Source of the DNA: Antitrichia curtipendula
Lineage: Eukaryota > Streptophyta > Bryopsida > Hypnales > Leucodontaceae
Assembly: GCA_951230915.1 (NCBI GenBank)
Contig: OX579636.1
Location: forward strand, 42,783,912 to 42,847,911
Length of the DNA stretch: 64,000 nt
Reading direction: 5' to 3'
Shown here piece by piece: positions 1 to 12,700 of the stretch. The notes beneath the pieces were generated by a model that worked only from the letters and a program-made list of their open reading frames with translations, made no database searches and was not told the origin of the DNA. A program made the position numbers and the translations under genes. Every line of letters starts with the position of its first letter. Positions within the stretch are counted from its first letter, which is position 1.

Positions 1-38
1 CATGGAGTGAGGTCTTATTAGCTACATGATATGTGCAG

Positions 39-3000
39 CAAGATGTCTCCGCCGCTGCCGATGAAGCGGCTCGACTGTACATAGAGAAGACACCAAAGTC
101 AGACCGTAATGCTCGTGGCATACACGATGCAGTGGAAAGTGCATCACAGGCAAGAGTAAAGTCCTATCGAACGGAGTTTGACAAAATGATAAGTGTGGCA
201 AATCCCAAGCATGGCCCTAAGTTCCTCGAAGCGGTAAGATTAAAAAAAATTTGGCCTTGTTTTAACTCAGTTCATTGAAATGTTGGTGTTTTGTGTGAAT
301 TTCTTCTTTGCACCCTGATTTGATATCGTAACGGGTATTGTTGGAATCATAATTCCGTCCATGGAATTCATATTGTTCGTAGTGGACTAGAAATGTTATG
401 AATTGAAAATTCAGTCAAGGCTCTTTTACAATGTGTTCACTTCTGCAAATGTGAAAAATGAGTGATACATTGTCTATTAACTGATGAGTCTTTTGTGCTT
501 GAATTCAAGATATATTACCATTGGAGCCAATTCGAGAAGCCTGAGATGTCACTGGAGAAGCTCCAAAAAATTTCAACTACGATTGTAGAACCACAGTTCA
601 AGGTGAAGTGGTTGAATTGGTGGAACTCCGGAGATTTGAACCGTGTGGCATTGCGTTTTCCAGCAGTTGGTGTCACAGACGATAAATTAGACGCATGGTT
701 GACGAAGGCTGCTTTTTGGGCTCAGGTAAGGAATTATAATTGACATGTTCCGTAAATCTTTCTTTCCGATTTATGCCGCTAAACAGTATGTCCACTCACT
801 TGTATTGGTGATGCAACTAATCTGTTTATGAATCATGCTTGTAGTTGGAGTTTGTTACCATTCAAGCTGTGAACGAGACAATGAAGTCAGAGGAGATTAT
901 GGTGGATTGGAAAGAGAGAGATGATGTGGACGAAATTGAGGAGTACATTGAGAAATACCGCATTATTTTGTGGGACCATGCTTTCTTTTTCCGGAAGTCA
1001 GGGGAATACTATTGATCCAAGCCGTTTCTTTCTCAAGATGGAGCAACCAGAGCAATGCAGCGACTGCAATACAGGTAATTTTGTTAGTGATCACCGTATG
1101 ATATTTCAAGCGGCCGAATGCAGATTAAATGCTTGACTGCTTAACTGCTTAACTAATGTAATTGTTTGGTTTGCTTCATTCAACAATAGAAATCTTTCTA
1201 AATCGAGATTTTGGTAGGATTGTGAACGTTTTGTCAACGTATTCGATGGTCAACGTATTCGATGGTTGGTTGTCTATGGCCGTGTTCAGTTGGAGTTTCT
1301 AACTTCATTCCGTTTACACTCCTGAGCTTTATGTGTTGACCTTAATGGGTTGAATTTTAGACATCGACAATGGTCGGTATCATATTTACATTGTTTTGTG
1401 CTGTGACACTTTGAATGGCTTATTTGAAACTTCGAGCCCATAATTTTCTAGCTGCTTGTAATTAAAATAGTCAGCCTAACTTTGCAATTTTCTTTGTTGA
1501 AGGTACTTCAAAAGAGAGCTCATAGGGAAGAAAGCAATCGACAAGAAGTCATTTCCAAAATTATTTGGAGGTTGGTTGGAGAAAACCTTGAAGGATGCAT
1601 ACATGTTTACACCAGGGCAGGTACGTGCTTTCAAGTCTATGGAGCACACTGCATGTCCATGGTACATAGAATGCCCGAAGAAGTTTGTCCCAAGCGAGGA
1701 AGAAGCTGAGAAGGCTCTTCAGACTTCTTCAACACCAATTTCTCTCGAGGACTCTGATGCAGATATGAGTGAGGATCCCCCATCCAAGACAGAGTTGAAG
1801 AAATCTACCAAGAAAGGTAGAGACACTAAAGGTTTAAGGGCACCTAAGGAGACTATGGGGACCAAAAAGGCAACAGAGACCAAGGAGGCCAAGGGTAGTA
1901 GTTCAAAAGGCAAGGATAAAGGAGAAGCAATAGTTGGTGTGAGTCCCTCGGAGACTATTTGTGAGGACCCCATTATCCCTAGCACATTCAGTAATCCTGC
2001 ACACTACCCTCCAGAACTGCTTTCAATGTCCACGGAGATCTTTGCACCATCTCAGCTTTATGAGAAGACCGCTAACCGCATGGACACACATGGAGTGGAT
2101 GCCAAAGTCCTCCTATTGAAGACTTCTGTTCACTCTATCACGCAGTTCATGGTCCTTAACAAGCAACCCTCCCCTGAGTTTTCACAGCTCTTGTCATTTG
2201 CTCAGAAGGTTTGGCCCTACTACTCTTCTTTATTTCCTTAAACTCTTCGTTATATTCTTTGTAATATGCCCTTACATGTTCTAAAGATCTTTATCTCTGT
2301 GTTGGTACTTGCATAGGTGGATCGTGGTCATCAACAACTACTTGGTGGTGTGCCCAAGAGTGAGGCTTGCCTTGATCTTATCGTGGCAGATGTGCTAGAT
2401 GGTCTTCCAATTCCAGATATAGGTGCTTCGGTCCCCACATGGAATGCATTGGCAGAGGATTGGCCAGAGTCCATTTTCGAGGTGGCTCGTGTCACCCTCC
2501 AAGATGATGGGGCGGTTATGCTTTTCCACCCTGATATTCCAGATGTCCGGCAAGCGACGGATGCCCTTGCAGAAGCTTACGGTTTCACAACATTGTATGA
2601 TTGGTGGGGCGTCAACGATATGCTACTCACATCGTACCGAAACCACAATCGCACGGTAATAGTTTCATGCCTTCCCGTTCCATTGGTTTCAACTTTTATC
2701 CTTTTTATATTGTGTCCTTACTTCATATGGACGGTAATGATTTATCTTCTTCTAATTTCGTATATTGCTTCTCCAGACTAAGCGGTTTTGGATAATCCTC
2801 TACGTGAAGGAGTCATACTTTGACAATCATGTTCAGTCCAAATTCTCCATTGAAGTCAATCGGGACCTCAGAATTTGGGCACTGATATTGTAGGGCAAGC
2901 TGCCCTTTACAATTACACTAATTCGTCTACGGCCTTGAAGCATGGGGATAAAATGTGGAGAGGAGCGCGTGAAAAAGACCCAGTTCTTATGCAACTCCTT

Positions 3001-3716
3001 ATTGAGAGCTTTTCCAAACCTGGCGATGTAGTGTTGGATTGCAATGCATCAATTGGTATAATCTTCACCCCTCCTTTGTTTTTTATTCTTGTGAATTTTT
3101 GTCCTTCACCAATTTGCTTTGGTTCTTATGCGACAAATTTGATTTTCTTCTAGGCTCCAGCGTTCACGCTTGCCGTCGAAGTGGGCATCACCTCATTGCT
3201 CTTGAAGAAATCTTTGAGGCTGTTTTAGTTTCCCTCTCCGCTGCAGTTTCCTCCAAGGGTTCCATGGGAAAGAAATGAAAAGAACCACCAGCCCCAAAAG
3301 GCACCCTTAAGGATGACCTACAAAGAAGATTGCGAAGAATCGCATGTGTACGTAAGTCCGACCCTTTATTGATTTGACTTCATTTCAAATTTTTCTCCTT
3401 CAACAACTAAAACTAATTTCGTTTCATTGTTTTCAATCTCCACAGGTTGGTAGACTTTTTTCCCAGTCCTCCAACTCCGTTGTCTTTACCATGTTACATT
3501 GAGGCAATGGCCATCGACCTTGCGAACAGGAATAGTCCTGTGAAAGTCCCTACTTTACCTCGGTATGACCCGAATGTGCGTCGATACATTGACTATGAGG
3601 CAGCAGAGGTTATTCTTGTTACTAACAGTGGCAACACTGATCGAGTTTCTAGTGCCACTTCGAGTGATGCGTCTGATGTGGGTGTTAGCAATTCAGACTG
3701 TGTTTCCAAGTCTTGA
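39..3716 (+). pseudogene. N4/N6 DNA methyltransferase-like gene, decayed
   Basis: Proposed exons: 39-233, 510-725, 845-1074, 1503-2208, 2317-2655, 2777-3055, 3154-3351 and 3446-3716; the 5' end may lie outside the window. The middle encodes a Lys/Ser-rich linker (about 1730-1950). Exons 5-7 read like a circularly ordered beta-class amino-methyltransferase. A DLIVAD stretch sits at the motif IV position, followed by a VARVTLQDDGAVMLFHPD strand, and then KPGDVVLDCNASIG at the motif I position. Breaks: TGA in exon 3 (1013-1015), a frameshift in exon 6 (one frame hits TAG at 2891; the frame starting near 2875 carries the conserved motif), TGA in exon 7 (3276-3278), and the preferred splice into exon 8 is out of frame. 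Coding-like sequence continues in the same frame after both TGAs. The catalytic DPPY position reads DVLD, so the parent may already have been inactive. Family assignment is by motif reading only. Confidence 0.6.
1233..1265. repeat. Short tandem duplication in an intron
   Basis: A unit of about 17 bp (GTCAACGTATTCGATGG) occurs twice in succession inside the third intron of the methyltransferase-like pseudogene. No function is apparent. Confidence 0.7.
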
Positions 3717-4306
3717 CTACTTTCATTGTACGCTTTCATTAATTGCATGTAGTGAGACTAAAAGGGCCACTACACTTTATTTTTGTACTTCGTCTTCTCG
3801 TATTGTCTTTCATTTGCTTCCATGTCATTAGAACTTTATTGATAGTGGATTCCTTCAATATGCGTGATATCATTCGCCACTTCTGTTATATACCATTGTA
3901 TCAATGCCTTTTTGTGATTTTAGTAACACATAGAATACAATAAATCATCTCTCTTTGTGTCTACTTGATTCTATCATATTGTTTACCGCCGATTTGTGTC
4001 GCTGCACGTATTGCACAATGTTTAGTAATTCTTGAACTCATTGAAAGCTGAAATAGTGCCCCTGGGGTTGGAGCAATAGAATTTTGAATGTCAGAATTTT
4101 AAATCTTTTTAGAGATAATTTCGCACCTTATGAGTCATGACAACCTTATCACATCAAACAAAAATAGAATCTTCTCTTGAGGTAGGGTTGAGGTAGAGCT
4201 AAACCGACTTGAATACCAAAAAAATATATAAAGTTGTTTTGGGGATATAGTTTTCATGCCCCTAAGCACTCTTTTACCATTGAGAAGCAATACATTAAAA
4301 TTCACC

Positions 4307-4372
4307 CAGAAATTATGAGGGCCTAAAGGCCTCCTCGGTGTCGAGGAGGCCTTCTGTCCCTCATAATTTCTG
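4307..4372. repeat. Near-perfect hairpin 1 (inverted repeat)
   Basis: The outer arms CAGAAATTATGAGGG (4307-4321) and CCCTCATAATTTCTG (4358-4372) are perfect complements. The inner arms AAGGCCTCCTCG (4326-4337) and CGAGGAGGCCTT (4342-4353) are also perfect. A 4-nt loop GTGT closes the stem and a 4-nt/4-nt internal loop separates the arms. It could be a MITE core or an RNA hairpin. Confidence 0.85.
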
Positions 4373-4420
4373 TGGAGGCCAATAGGCCTCCTCGGTACCG
4401 AGGAGGCCTTTTGGCCCTCA
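4373..4420. repeat. Near-perfect hairpin 2 (palindrome)
   Basis: Contains a perfect 26-bp palindrome at 4384-4409 centred on GGTACC, extended on each side by further pairing (CCAA at 4379-4382 with TTGG at 4411-4414). It directly follows hairpin 1 and shares its CTCCTCGG/CGAGGAG core, so the two are probably duplicates. Confidence 0.85.
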
Positions 4421-4783
4421 CTTTTTTTTTGCAGTTTCACCCCTAAACAGTAAAAGGAGGCATCAATCAATATTTTTTTGGAGTTTAAGACCTTAACAGT
4501 AAAAAGAGGCAACAAGCAAGTCCCACTCATAATTACAAAATAAAATTTGGTAAGAATATTTCATTTGTCCTTATTCATCCACATTCATCTTTACCACTTT
4601 ATCATCCATCCACTTTTGGTAGATTTCTTTGAAAGAATGATTTTCACGATTTTGAATCCCCTTTTTGCCAACAATTTTTTTGTTTTTTTCCACGGATATG
4701 GGTGCTAGTTCTTGCCAAATTACACACCTTTAATCACCCGAATTCTGTGGTCATAGGGTACTCCATCCAACTTAGAAAATGTA

Positions 4784-4830
4784 CTCACTGCTCACTGCTC
4801 TCACCGGACTGCTCACTGCTCACTGCTCAC
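4784..4830. repeat. CTCACTG short tandem repeats
   Basis: About five copies of the 7-bp unit CTCACTG, interrupted once by TCACCGGA. It is followed by ATTCTAGCATTC, a phrase that recurs with similar context near 40.34 kb, so this may be part of a dispersed repeat. Confidence 0.7.
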
Positions 4831-6477
4831 ATTCTAGCATTCCTGGTCCTTCTTTAGTTGAATTCGAATAAGTTTTTAGTCAAATCCTAGCGTACAGTTG
4901 TCCACATCAGCAACTATGATGAATATCGGATGTAGAATATCTCACAGTAAATTCTCAGTTACACTTCCATAACCCTACTTTTCATTCTACGACTACTTAG
5001 CGACTATAACAGTATAGTCGTCAAATCTGGTGCAAATATAGAGGGATATAGTTGCAGAGTAGTTGAATAGGACACATAGTTGCATTTGAGTCGGTTGTGA
5101 AAGACCGTTTTTTCTTCCAGTGTGGGTGTTGCAAAGTTCATAAACATTTCATCTTCAAAACCAATAGAAAGTAAAAAGATAAATATGGAAGGATCAAAAA
5201 TGAATGGAAACATATACCTTCTTTTTTCACTACTAGCGTGTCACTGAACAAACAACCTAAGAAAGTAGTATCATACCACAACAATACAAAATTCTCTTAT
5301 AACTTTTCTTCTAATAGAATCTATTTAGTCAAAAACTTTTTATGAACCTCACCACTTGAATGGCCAAAATTTAAACCTTCACCCTTAAAGAATATGGCCC
5401 CCATAACCAAAGTAGTCACTAAAACTACTATGATTATTGGACCAATAGGTGCTTTCTTTGTTTCTACAATGAACAATGAAGTCATACATTGACCACTTTT
5501 GGACTTTACCATCCTTCAACGGTTAAACAACATAGGTTTTCAAAATACAATAAAAAATCAACCCATGTGACACTTAAGAGTTAAGAATTTGTTTTCTGAT
5601 TTTTGATAACTAGTCACACTTTCAACGACTTCCCAGGCTAGTGACTGTCATCGCCAAAGTCTAAAGTAAAAGGCTCAAAAAGCGCTCATCTAAGGGAGAA
5701 AAGACCTCTGTACAAAAATGGGTGGAACCAAAGTTATTTTATATTTTAGTGGAAGAAAGAAAAATAAAGAATACAGTAGTGGAAATTTTAAGTTTAATTT
5801 TTTGACTTGAAATGAATAAAATATGATTTTTCAAAATCAGAGGTGCATAGGTCCCTAGTAATGCTCATAGGTGCAACTGTAATCAATCAAAACATGCCAC
5901 TGAATGGAGCCAGTGAGTTTAAGAATGATCCTAACCATGCCTTTAAAAGGAAAACAAGGATTCTAAGAATGATCCACTGTACGTTTCCATTCAATTCACT
6001 CCCAATTATAAATCAAGTAGATTTTTATGTCAATCCAAGTTGTTTTGAATGTTTGGGAGCAATTCGAAGTTTAAAATCCCGACATTTTTGGATTACAGTG
6101 AACTTCGGCGACTTGTTTCTTCTTCATACAATGTCCGTTTCTAACATACAAAATTGGAGAAGTTGCGCATACTAGTCTAGTTTGGGTGGTTAAAATTTCA
6201 CATCAATCCAAGATGTTATGAGTGACTGAGAAGCATTTTAGTAAAAGGAGGTTCAGCTTCAGATGTATTTTTTGCAATTTTTCTTGCAATTTTTTAAAAT
6301 TTCAAAGTCATTCTGCAGACCTCACCAAATTCAGGTCTTTATTACGAGTAAAATCACACATGATGATGAACCATGTCACCTGTTCAAGAGCCTAAAATCA
6401 CACACATGGGTTGGCAGTTTCTCACCACATGAAGTCATTTCCATCTCTACATCCCATGTGCACTGTTTTGGCCACTT

Positions 6478-6538
6478 CTATAGGGGCGGTTCTTAATGCC
6501 CGAACTGTTTTCTAGCCTCCTCCTATATATTCATTTCA
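6478..6538 (+). repeat. Arm A of a dispersed inverted repeat
   Basis: A segment of about 60 bp in the LKR/SDH 3' flank, including TAGGGGCGGTTCTTAATG and GCCTCCTCC. It is repeated in inverted orientation at 9807-9867 inside an LKR/SDH intron. The shared core is exact for roughly 24 bp. Confidence 0.75.
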
Positions 6539-6722
6539 CCTGAACTTGCAAGTTTTGCTCGGATCTGATCTCATCCATGACGACCACATGATGTCATCAT
6601 GTTCAAATTTATAAGGTTTCTAACTGCGAGTTTCTCCAAATCCGGCTATCACTATGTACACTTCACCTCAATACAATTCAAATCCAGTAAATTGATAGAA
6701 TGGGTGTCTTCCTAACTTCTGT

Positions 6723-9700
6723 CTACAATACCTCCACGTGTTCAACCAACGGCAGTTTCATTGCCTCCAGAATCTCCAAAGCTGCAGAAGAAGAGATCAG
6801 ATTAGTATATGGGCAATACAAAGAGATATGATTGTGCGCCGAAGAGCTTCACACTAACCAAGAATGTGGGTCGGAAATTAAACAGATTTGTCATTGTACC
6901 TGGTTCATATATTTCTGCTGACAGTGGACGCAGAACACCTCTGGTCTTCACCGCACCAAACAGCAGCAGCTGCTCCGGCGAAGCAGAGTCAGTGAATATA
7001 AGATAAAGGTAGAGAATAAAATTTGCATCACTTTTAGTATTTTAAAAAAATGAGGGAGTGTGAATTCTCGAAGATTTATAGAGCTGTGGAGAGATCTTTA
7101 GTACAAGAGTCAAACCCGTTGAGATCATCTTTGGATTACAACGTATGAACTTCTAATGCAATTTCAAAGTGGAAGATGGTAGAACACTAAAAGTGGCAGT
7201 ACTGCAAAGACATGCTCGAAGTTCATGAATGTTACTAAATATAAGAATCCATGGATTCATTATTATCCTATGAATTCAGTTGATTGAATGGCATATCAAG
7301 CCGACACAATGAGTTAGTTAATTGGTGTTCAGTTCATCCCTTCTTACCTCAGCTGCAATTGCTGCTGGAATACCAACAGTTCGTGCCATAGCTGACTCCG
7401 GCCTTCCGGATCCACAACTATCCACGGATTCCCCAAACGCTAACAACGTTGCCGTATGCCGCTCTCTGCTTCCATCAAATACAACGTCCAACTCATGGTG
7501 TAAAAGAACCATATCCTGCGGCCAAGACATCTCAACAGATAAGCACAAATCCTTGAATCGATTACCAACCCAAATAATAATGATATTTGGTGCCGCCGCA
7601 GTCGAGAATGAATAATAGGATCAGTACCTTTTCATCTGGCCCAAAAGTGAGTTTCTCTTCCATTCGTTTACAGAGCACTTCAAAAATGTTCCTACAAGAT
7701 GTAGGAACAGGCTCCACAGCATCAAGGCCTAACCACCTGTTTGTTCAAAAGACGACCGAATTAGTAATCAGGAAGACAATCATACACTAGGAATGACTTC
7801 AGAATCCTATGATAGTCTCAGTTAGTGATTCCCTGCCGGTATTCATTATATAATTGGACTCAAGGACCCCTTGGATTGATTTTCTCACGAAAATCTCTGG
7901 ACTCAGTTTAATAGCAGTTGCCAGTAAACAACAACTGACCTTATGCAAGTTGCAGCATTCTCAGCAGCAGACGTGTCGTTCTTGCAGCAATTAAGAGTCG
8001 CCAATGCGTGTGCAAGCGAGTTGCTGTCACCAGCATTGAAATTCTTCCTCTCTTCCGATTCATCAGCGTTGTGAAATGTTAGCAAGAGAAGAGCAGTGAG
8101 GAGGACGCTGTAAGTAGGTTGACCAGAACCGGGTGGAGCATTAGGGTCCAGCAACGGATTCTCCGTATCAAAGTAGCCAAGCTCACCTAACGCATCCATT
8201 ATCTTACTGAACCCTTGATATCGGAGTGTGGCCCGAAAGATAGTTGAGGCTTCTTTAGAGATTCCATATAGATCACCATACTTGAGAGAGTCTCTGTTTG
8301 GTAACCGTTCCAGAGCAAAGGCTGGCGTACTTCGCAACCGGACGGGCAGGGCTGCTGAAAAGAGCTTCTCACCTGCACACGAGCGTTGCTTTTAGTCGAC
8401 GTGTTGAAAACAATAAGGAAATGGATAACCTGGTTTCAAAAGACCTCCACTAACGTAGATTGACGAAGTTATTAATGGTAAGTCAATGTTGTTCCAATAG
8501 GACATTAATTCAGTATTAAAACAATGTATACAAAAAACTCAAATTATAGTTTACTTTATGGGTGATCAACGGAAGGGAGACCGTCAAGGTCATACCAGGA
8601 ACTTCAATTTTTTGACCATCCTGCAGATAGACAGCTGCGTTGCGTCCCGCCTTAATTGCGCCAGCAGGATTCCAGCTGCCACAAGAAGAGAGAACACTCA
8701 GGGATCACTAAGAGTCGCAGAAGGTTGCTCAAGAGAAACTGACTTAGACGCACACGCTACAGAGAACAGAGCATTCTCCTGGGTGCCTCAAATCACCCAA
8801 AAAGTTCCATGCTGAGATCTACAAACCTAAACTTATAACCAAGCGGGTTGTTTGCAGCTTCTGGGGCTGGAAGACCTCCACAGTAAGAAACAAAAGCCTG
8901 CACACGACCCCCTCGCTTGTGTGCCGAGTCTATCATCTTCATCGCCATCAAGTGATCTGTGTGAAGAGGAACAGAATAGTTGGGAAAGACTGAGCTTTAA
9001 AAGGAAATTTGTTATGAAATAAAAAGTTAGAAAAGAAAAGGCTACATGTACATGAATCCCCAGAGATACGGCAGTCACTAAATCACCCAGTTAAGTGAAT
9101 ACCAATGCCAGGATCCAGACCCATTTCACAAAGCAGGGTCACACCAACTTCTTTAGCTTTCGCATCCAGGGCTTGCATGGCTTCGCTCACATAACTCGCT
9201 GTCACTAGATGCTTCTTGAACTGCATGGTCCACAATAGAATTTGAGCCACGACAAGGTTCAAAAAATTCAACAAACTTGGAATAGTCAAAACTTGAATTC
9301 TTTAACTCTAGGTCCATCACAAGAACCTAAAGTGATCCTGAATCCGAATCAAAACCCTGAGCGAAAATTTGTACAAAATACCCTCCAAAGAGTACTAAGT
9401 AAATAACTCCGTGGTAACAGTGAATGCAACAACTTTGTGAATACCATCCGGGTGTCGCATTGAGAGACGGCCAAAAATGGCTCTACAGCTATGGGCTCTT
9501 CCAAGCAACCTAGCCGATTTAAAATTATGTGCTTTTGTTGTCAACCTAATAATTATAAATTAGATGAGTTCGAATCCAAGACTTCTGCATCCAAGAACTT
9601 AGGTTTGGGAAGGTGTAGAAAAGGCATAGAGACATACCTTAATGCAAGCTGTCGCCACAGGAATATGAAGATCCGCAGGAAGTAAACTTATCACGACTTT

Positions 9701-12700
9701 TGCCTGCTAAGACATATGAATTTCATTCAAAAACCAACACGACTACGTACTCCCTGTGAACACCTTCTAATCAAACGGAATGTAACGTAAAGCACCATCG
9801 AGGCCCAATATAAGGTAGGAGGCTCTGAAATCGCTCGGGCATTAAGAACCGCCCCTATAAATGGCTCTTGAATGGAACGAGGTGATCTTTAAATGGAACG
9901 AAGTGATCCTTAAATTGACCGCTATAGTGCTATGAATGAATTAGAAAAAAAGGGGTCCCAGCCAATCATCGGCTTTGCTTTTTCCCATCTTGCAAGTGAG
10001 CAGTTTAGGGTCACAAATAGGGACCTACAATACATCTCCTTTGAAAATTCAGAACTAATTCAATATTGCTCAAAAAAATATGAAACCGCTTGTGTTAGAT
10101 TCCTCGTCTATTTTTCTATCTCTGAAAAATGAATTAAAAATACTACCGACCAAGGAAGCATATGAAAAGGGCAGGTCAGCCCTTAGATGGGCGATTCAAG
10201 AGCCTCCTACCTTATCTTACACCTCTACACACAAAACCTCCACAGCAGCTTATTTCAAACACCAACATCTGAATTACATGGATTGATTTCGTTACCTTGG
10301 AAATACAATCCTCCAGCTTTGCGACATCTGACGTATCTAGCTGTATGGCCGATGCATTCGGCACACCTGCAACCACCTGAAAACCCCAAACACACACGGA
10401 TAAATGATCTAACACCACGGACACAACCATAGGGTCGGATCGCAGTGGTTGCTACTTGAATATCTGCATCTAAGAGTTGGCAAAGCTTAGGTCGGTACCT
10501 TCTGAGCATCTTCAATGTACAAAGAAGCCACCGTCACCGAAACACGTTCCCCACTCGATCCATTGTCAATAGGAGAGCCTCTCTTGGCTCGAAGCTGTAG
10601 TTCTGCTGACGTCAAGTACTTCACTGCTGGCTCACACATGCGACCGGCTCCCAAAATTAGCACCTGGTATCTTCCCTTCGAAGCAGACTCCTCTTCAGAC
10701 CCATCATCACTTCTCTCCATTTTGCTGTGTCTGCAGTTCGCCCCTTGAACTGCAATTTTCGCCAACTTTTCAACAATAGAATTCAGCGCTTCCTTGCTCT
10801 CAGCTGTAACCTGTGCGAACCATTTAGAACAGAAAAAGATTCAGAATGCTTCAACTCTTCAGGTCGTAAAAGCACTTTGACATCTTCAAAGGATGAACAG
10901 TAGAAATACCCACATGCAATCAACCCTCTCTAATTGCACTGCCTCGGGGGGATAGTTAACTTCAAGATGCACTGTAAAATGTGTTCAGAACTCGACATGT
11001 GGACGTTTTTCGATCAGTTATGTGCAATTCATGAGAGATTCTGGAGATGCGCAGGGAATGTGCAATTACAGAGGGTTGAGTGTGCCTTTGTGAATACGTC
11101 AGTTCGTACAGTATAGATAAGGAGATGTTCAATAGTCTGAGTCATCGAGTGAGACTGCTGACGGTGGCATAGATGGTCCAGAATGTCCCCCGTGCCAACT
11201 TGGCAAGTAAAGGAGGCTCGAACTTGGCCACGGCAAGTAAGTATCCCATACCAGCGATAAGGACAATGAAAGTAATCATGAAGTTACCTCCAGATCGGCA
11301 TGGGAGGTCTCGTCGTCTGACTGCCCAAGCTCCCAAGTTGCAAGCCTGTAGCGACCTCCTCCGGAACAGATTACGTCAAGAGCCTCATTGATGAGATGTT
11401 GATCGAACAAGTGGCCACTCAATGACACCTGTAGCCCAATTGAAATCTCCTCCACATCAACGATAAGAGAATGTGGTATCGTACAGAAGAAAATTCAGTT
11501 GTGCAAAATCAATAATAGTTACAGTCAAGAAATTCACAATCACATTCACATTCAGAACAAAAGAATCAAAAGCCGGTAACCTGTGAAATAACCAAAGAAC
11601 AGTAACACGACATCCTTTTTTTCAAAAATCTGTTAAATACTCTCTATCATAATACCAAGAAAGAGCCCGGCGATGAGAAAGCATTGCAAATGCAAAGGAA
11701 CTTTGGAAAGACACAGAAGAAGACAACATTTGGAACTCTATGTAACGATGTAGCATTTTCCTGCAAAAAGCGGAGCTTACTACTGTGGACAAGGGGCTTG
11801 TGTTTATATCCTGTATCTCCTGAAGCTTTGGTGCTTGCCTGCAATGAAACACGAACATGCTTCAGAACCTTGATTCAAGTAAATCTGCACAAACCGTCTC
11901 TCTTTAAGTCTCTGTAAAGACAGACAGCTCATAGTATTCTGTGTACCTCCTGCTATGAAAGCAATGCGGTTTCTCATTGAGCTTACTCGTTGGAGATTGC
12001 TCGACTTCACAGCCAGTTATAACCAAACCATACCGAACATACAAATTTCCAGCGAGTTTTACAAACAATACCGGTCTAAACGAACCAGACACTACCATTA
12101 CTCCATTAACCCCCGAAGGACCAGGACTCATGGTTTGTAAATGACTATATCGATTCATCATTTTGTGTGAAAAAAAATTCAGAAGAGCCAAACATTATAT
12201 CACTACAATCAGCAAAGAGCATTTCAAGCGTTGATGAAAAAATATAAAATAAATTTGGTCAAAATGAAGTCCCAATGTGAGTTACTCAAAACAGCGAGAG
12301 ATACGTGGGGCCCATTTTTAGACTATTGAGCCTTCAAAGGGTTGAAATAACTCCGAATACGATCGTCTCCAAGACTTTAGTAAATCATATAATATGCACA
12401 AAGGTTATTAGATTACCAAATAAACTATCATGGTTTGAAAGACGTACAAGGGAGTGACCTCGCGCAATTTCTGGACATATTTATACATCTCCATTAGGCT
12501 TCCTTCGTGGGCAATACACGCATCACGCAGTGGAGCAGGAGCCTCTTCCAATTTTCTTGCATTAGCGAGACTGATCAAAAATGGGAACAATGCATTTCCA
12601 AAATGCTTCGTGGACTGCACAACAGAACACAACTTGTCATCTCTACTGAATGATGACATTCCAGTATGCCCTTACATTGCACCAATAAAAACATATGCAA

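Larger units (their letters stand above)
3717..6722. other. Intergenic region and LKR/SDH 3' flank
   Basis: AT-rich sequence between the pseudogene stop and the LKR/SDH stop codon. It holds the two hairpins and the CTCACTG repeats listed separately. The part nearest 6723 is expected to include the LKR/SDH 3' UTR. Open frames here (for example 4135-4530 minus and 5843-6175 plus) have no recognisable domains and skewed composition, and I do not call them genes. Confidence 0.6.

Noticed and set aside
1013..1015. TGA read as an amino acid (recoding)
   Set aside because: A further frameshift and a frame mismatch occur in the same gene, and TGA is a normal stop; decay is the simpler explanation.
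7587..7790. Plus-strand open frames opposite LKR/SDH exons
   Set aside because: Shadow frames of the minus-strand exons, with no independent evidence.
9566..9580. GAGTTCGAATCCAAG, resembling a tRNA B-box
   Set aside because: It lies in an LKR/SDH intron and no A-box or cloverleaf could be formed around it.
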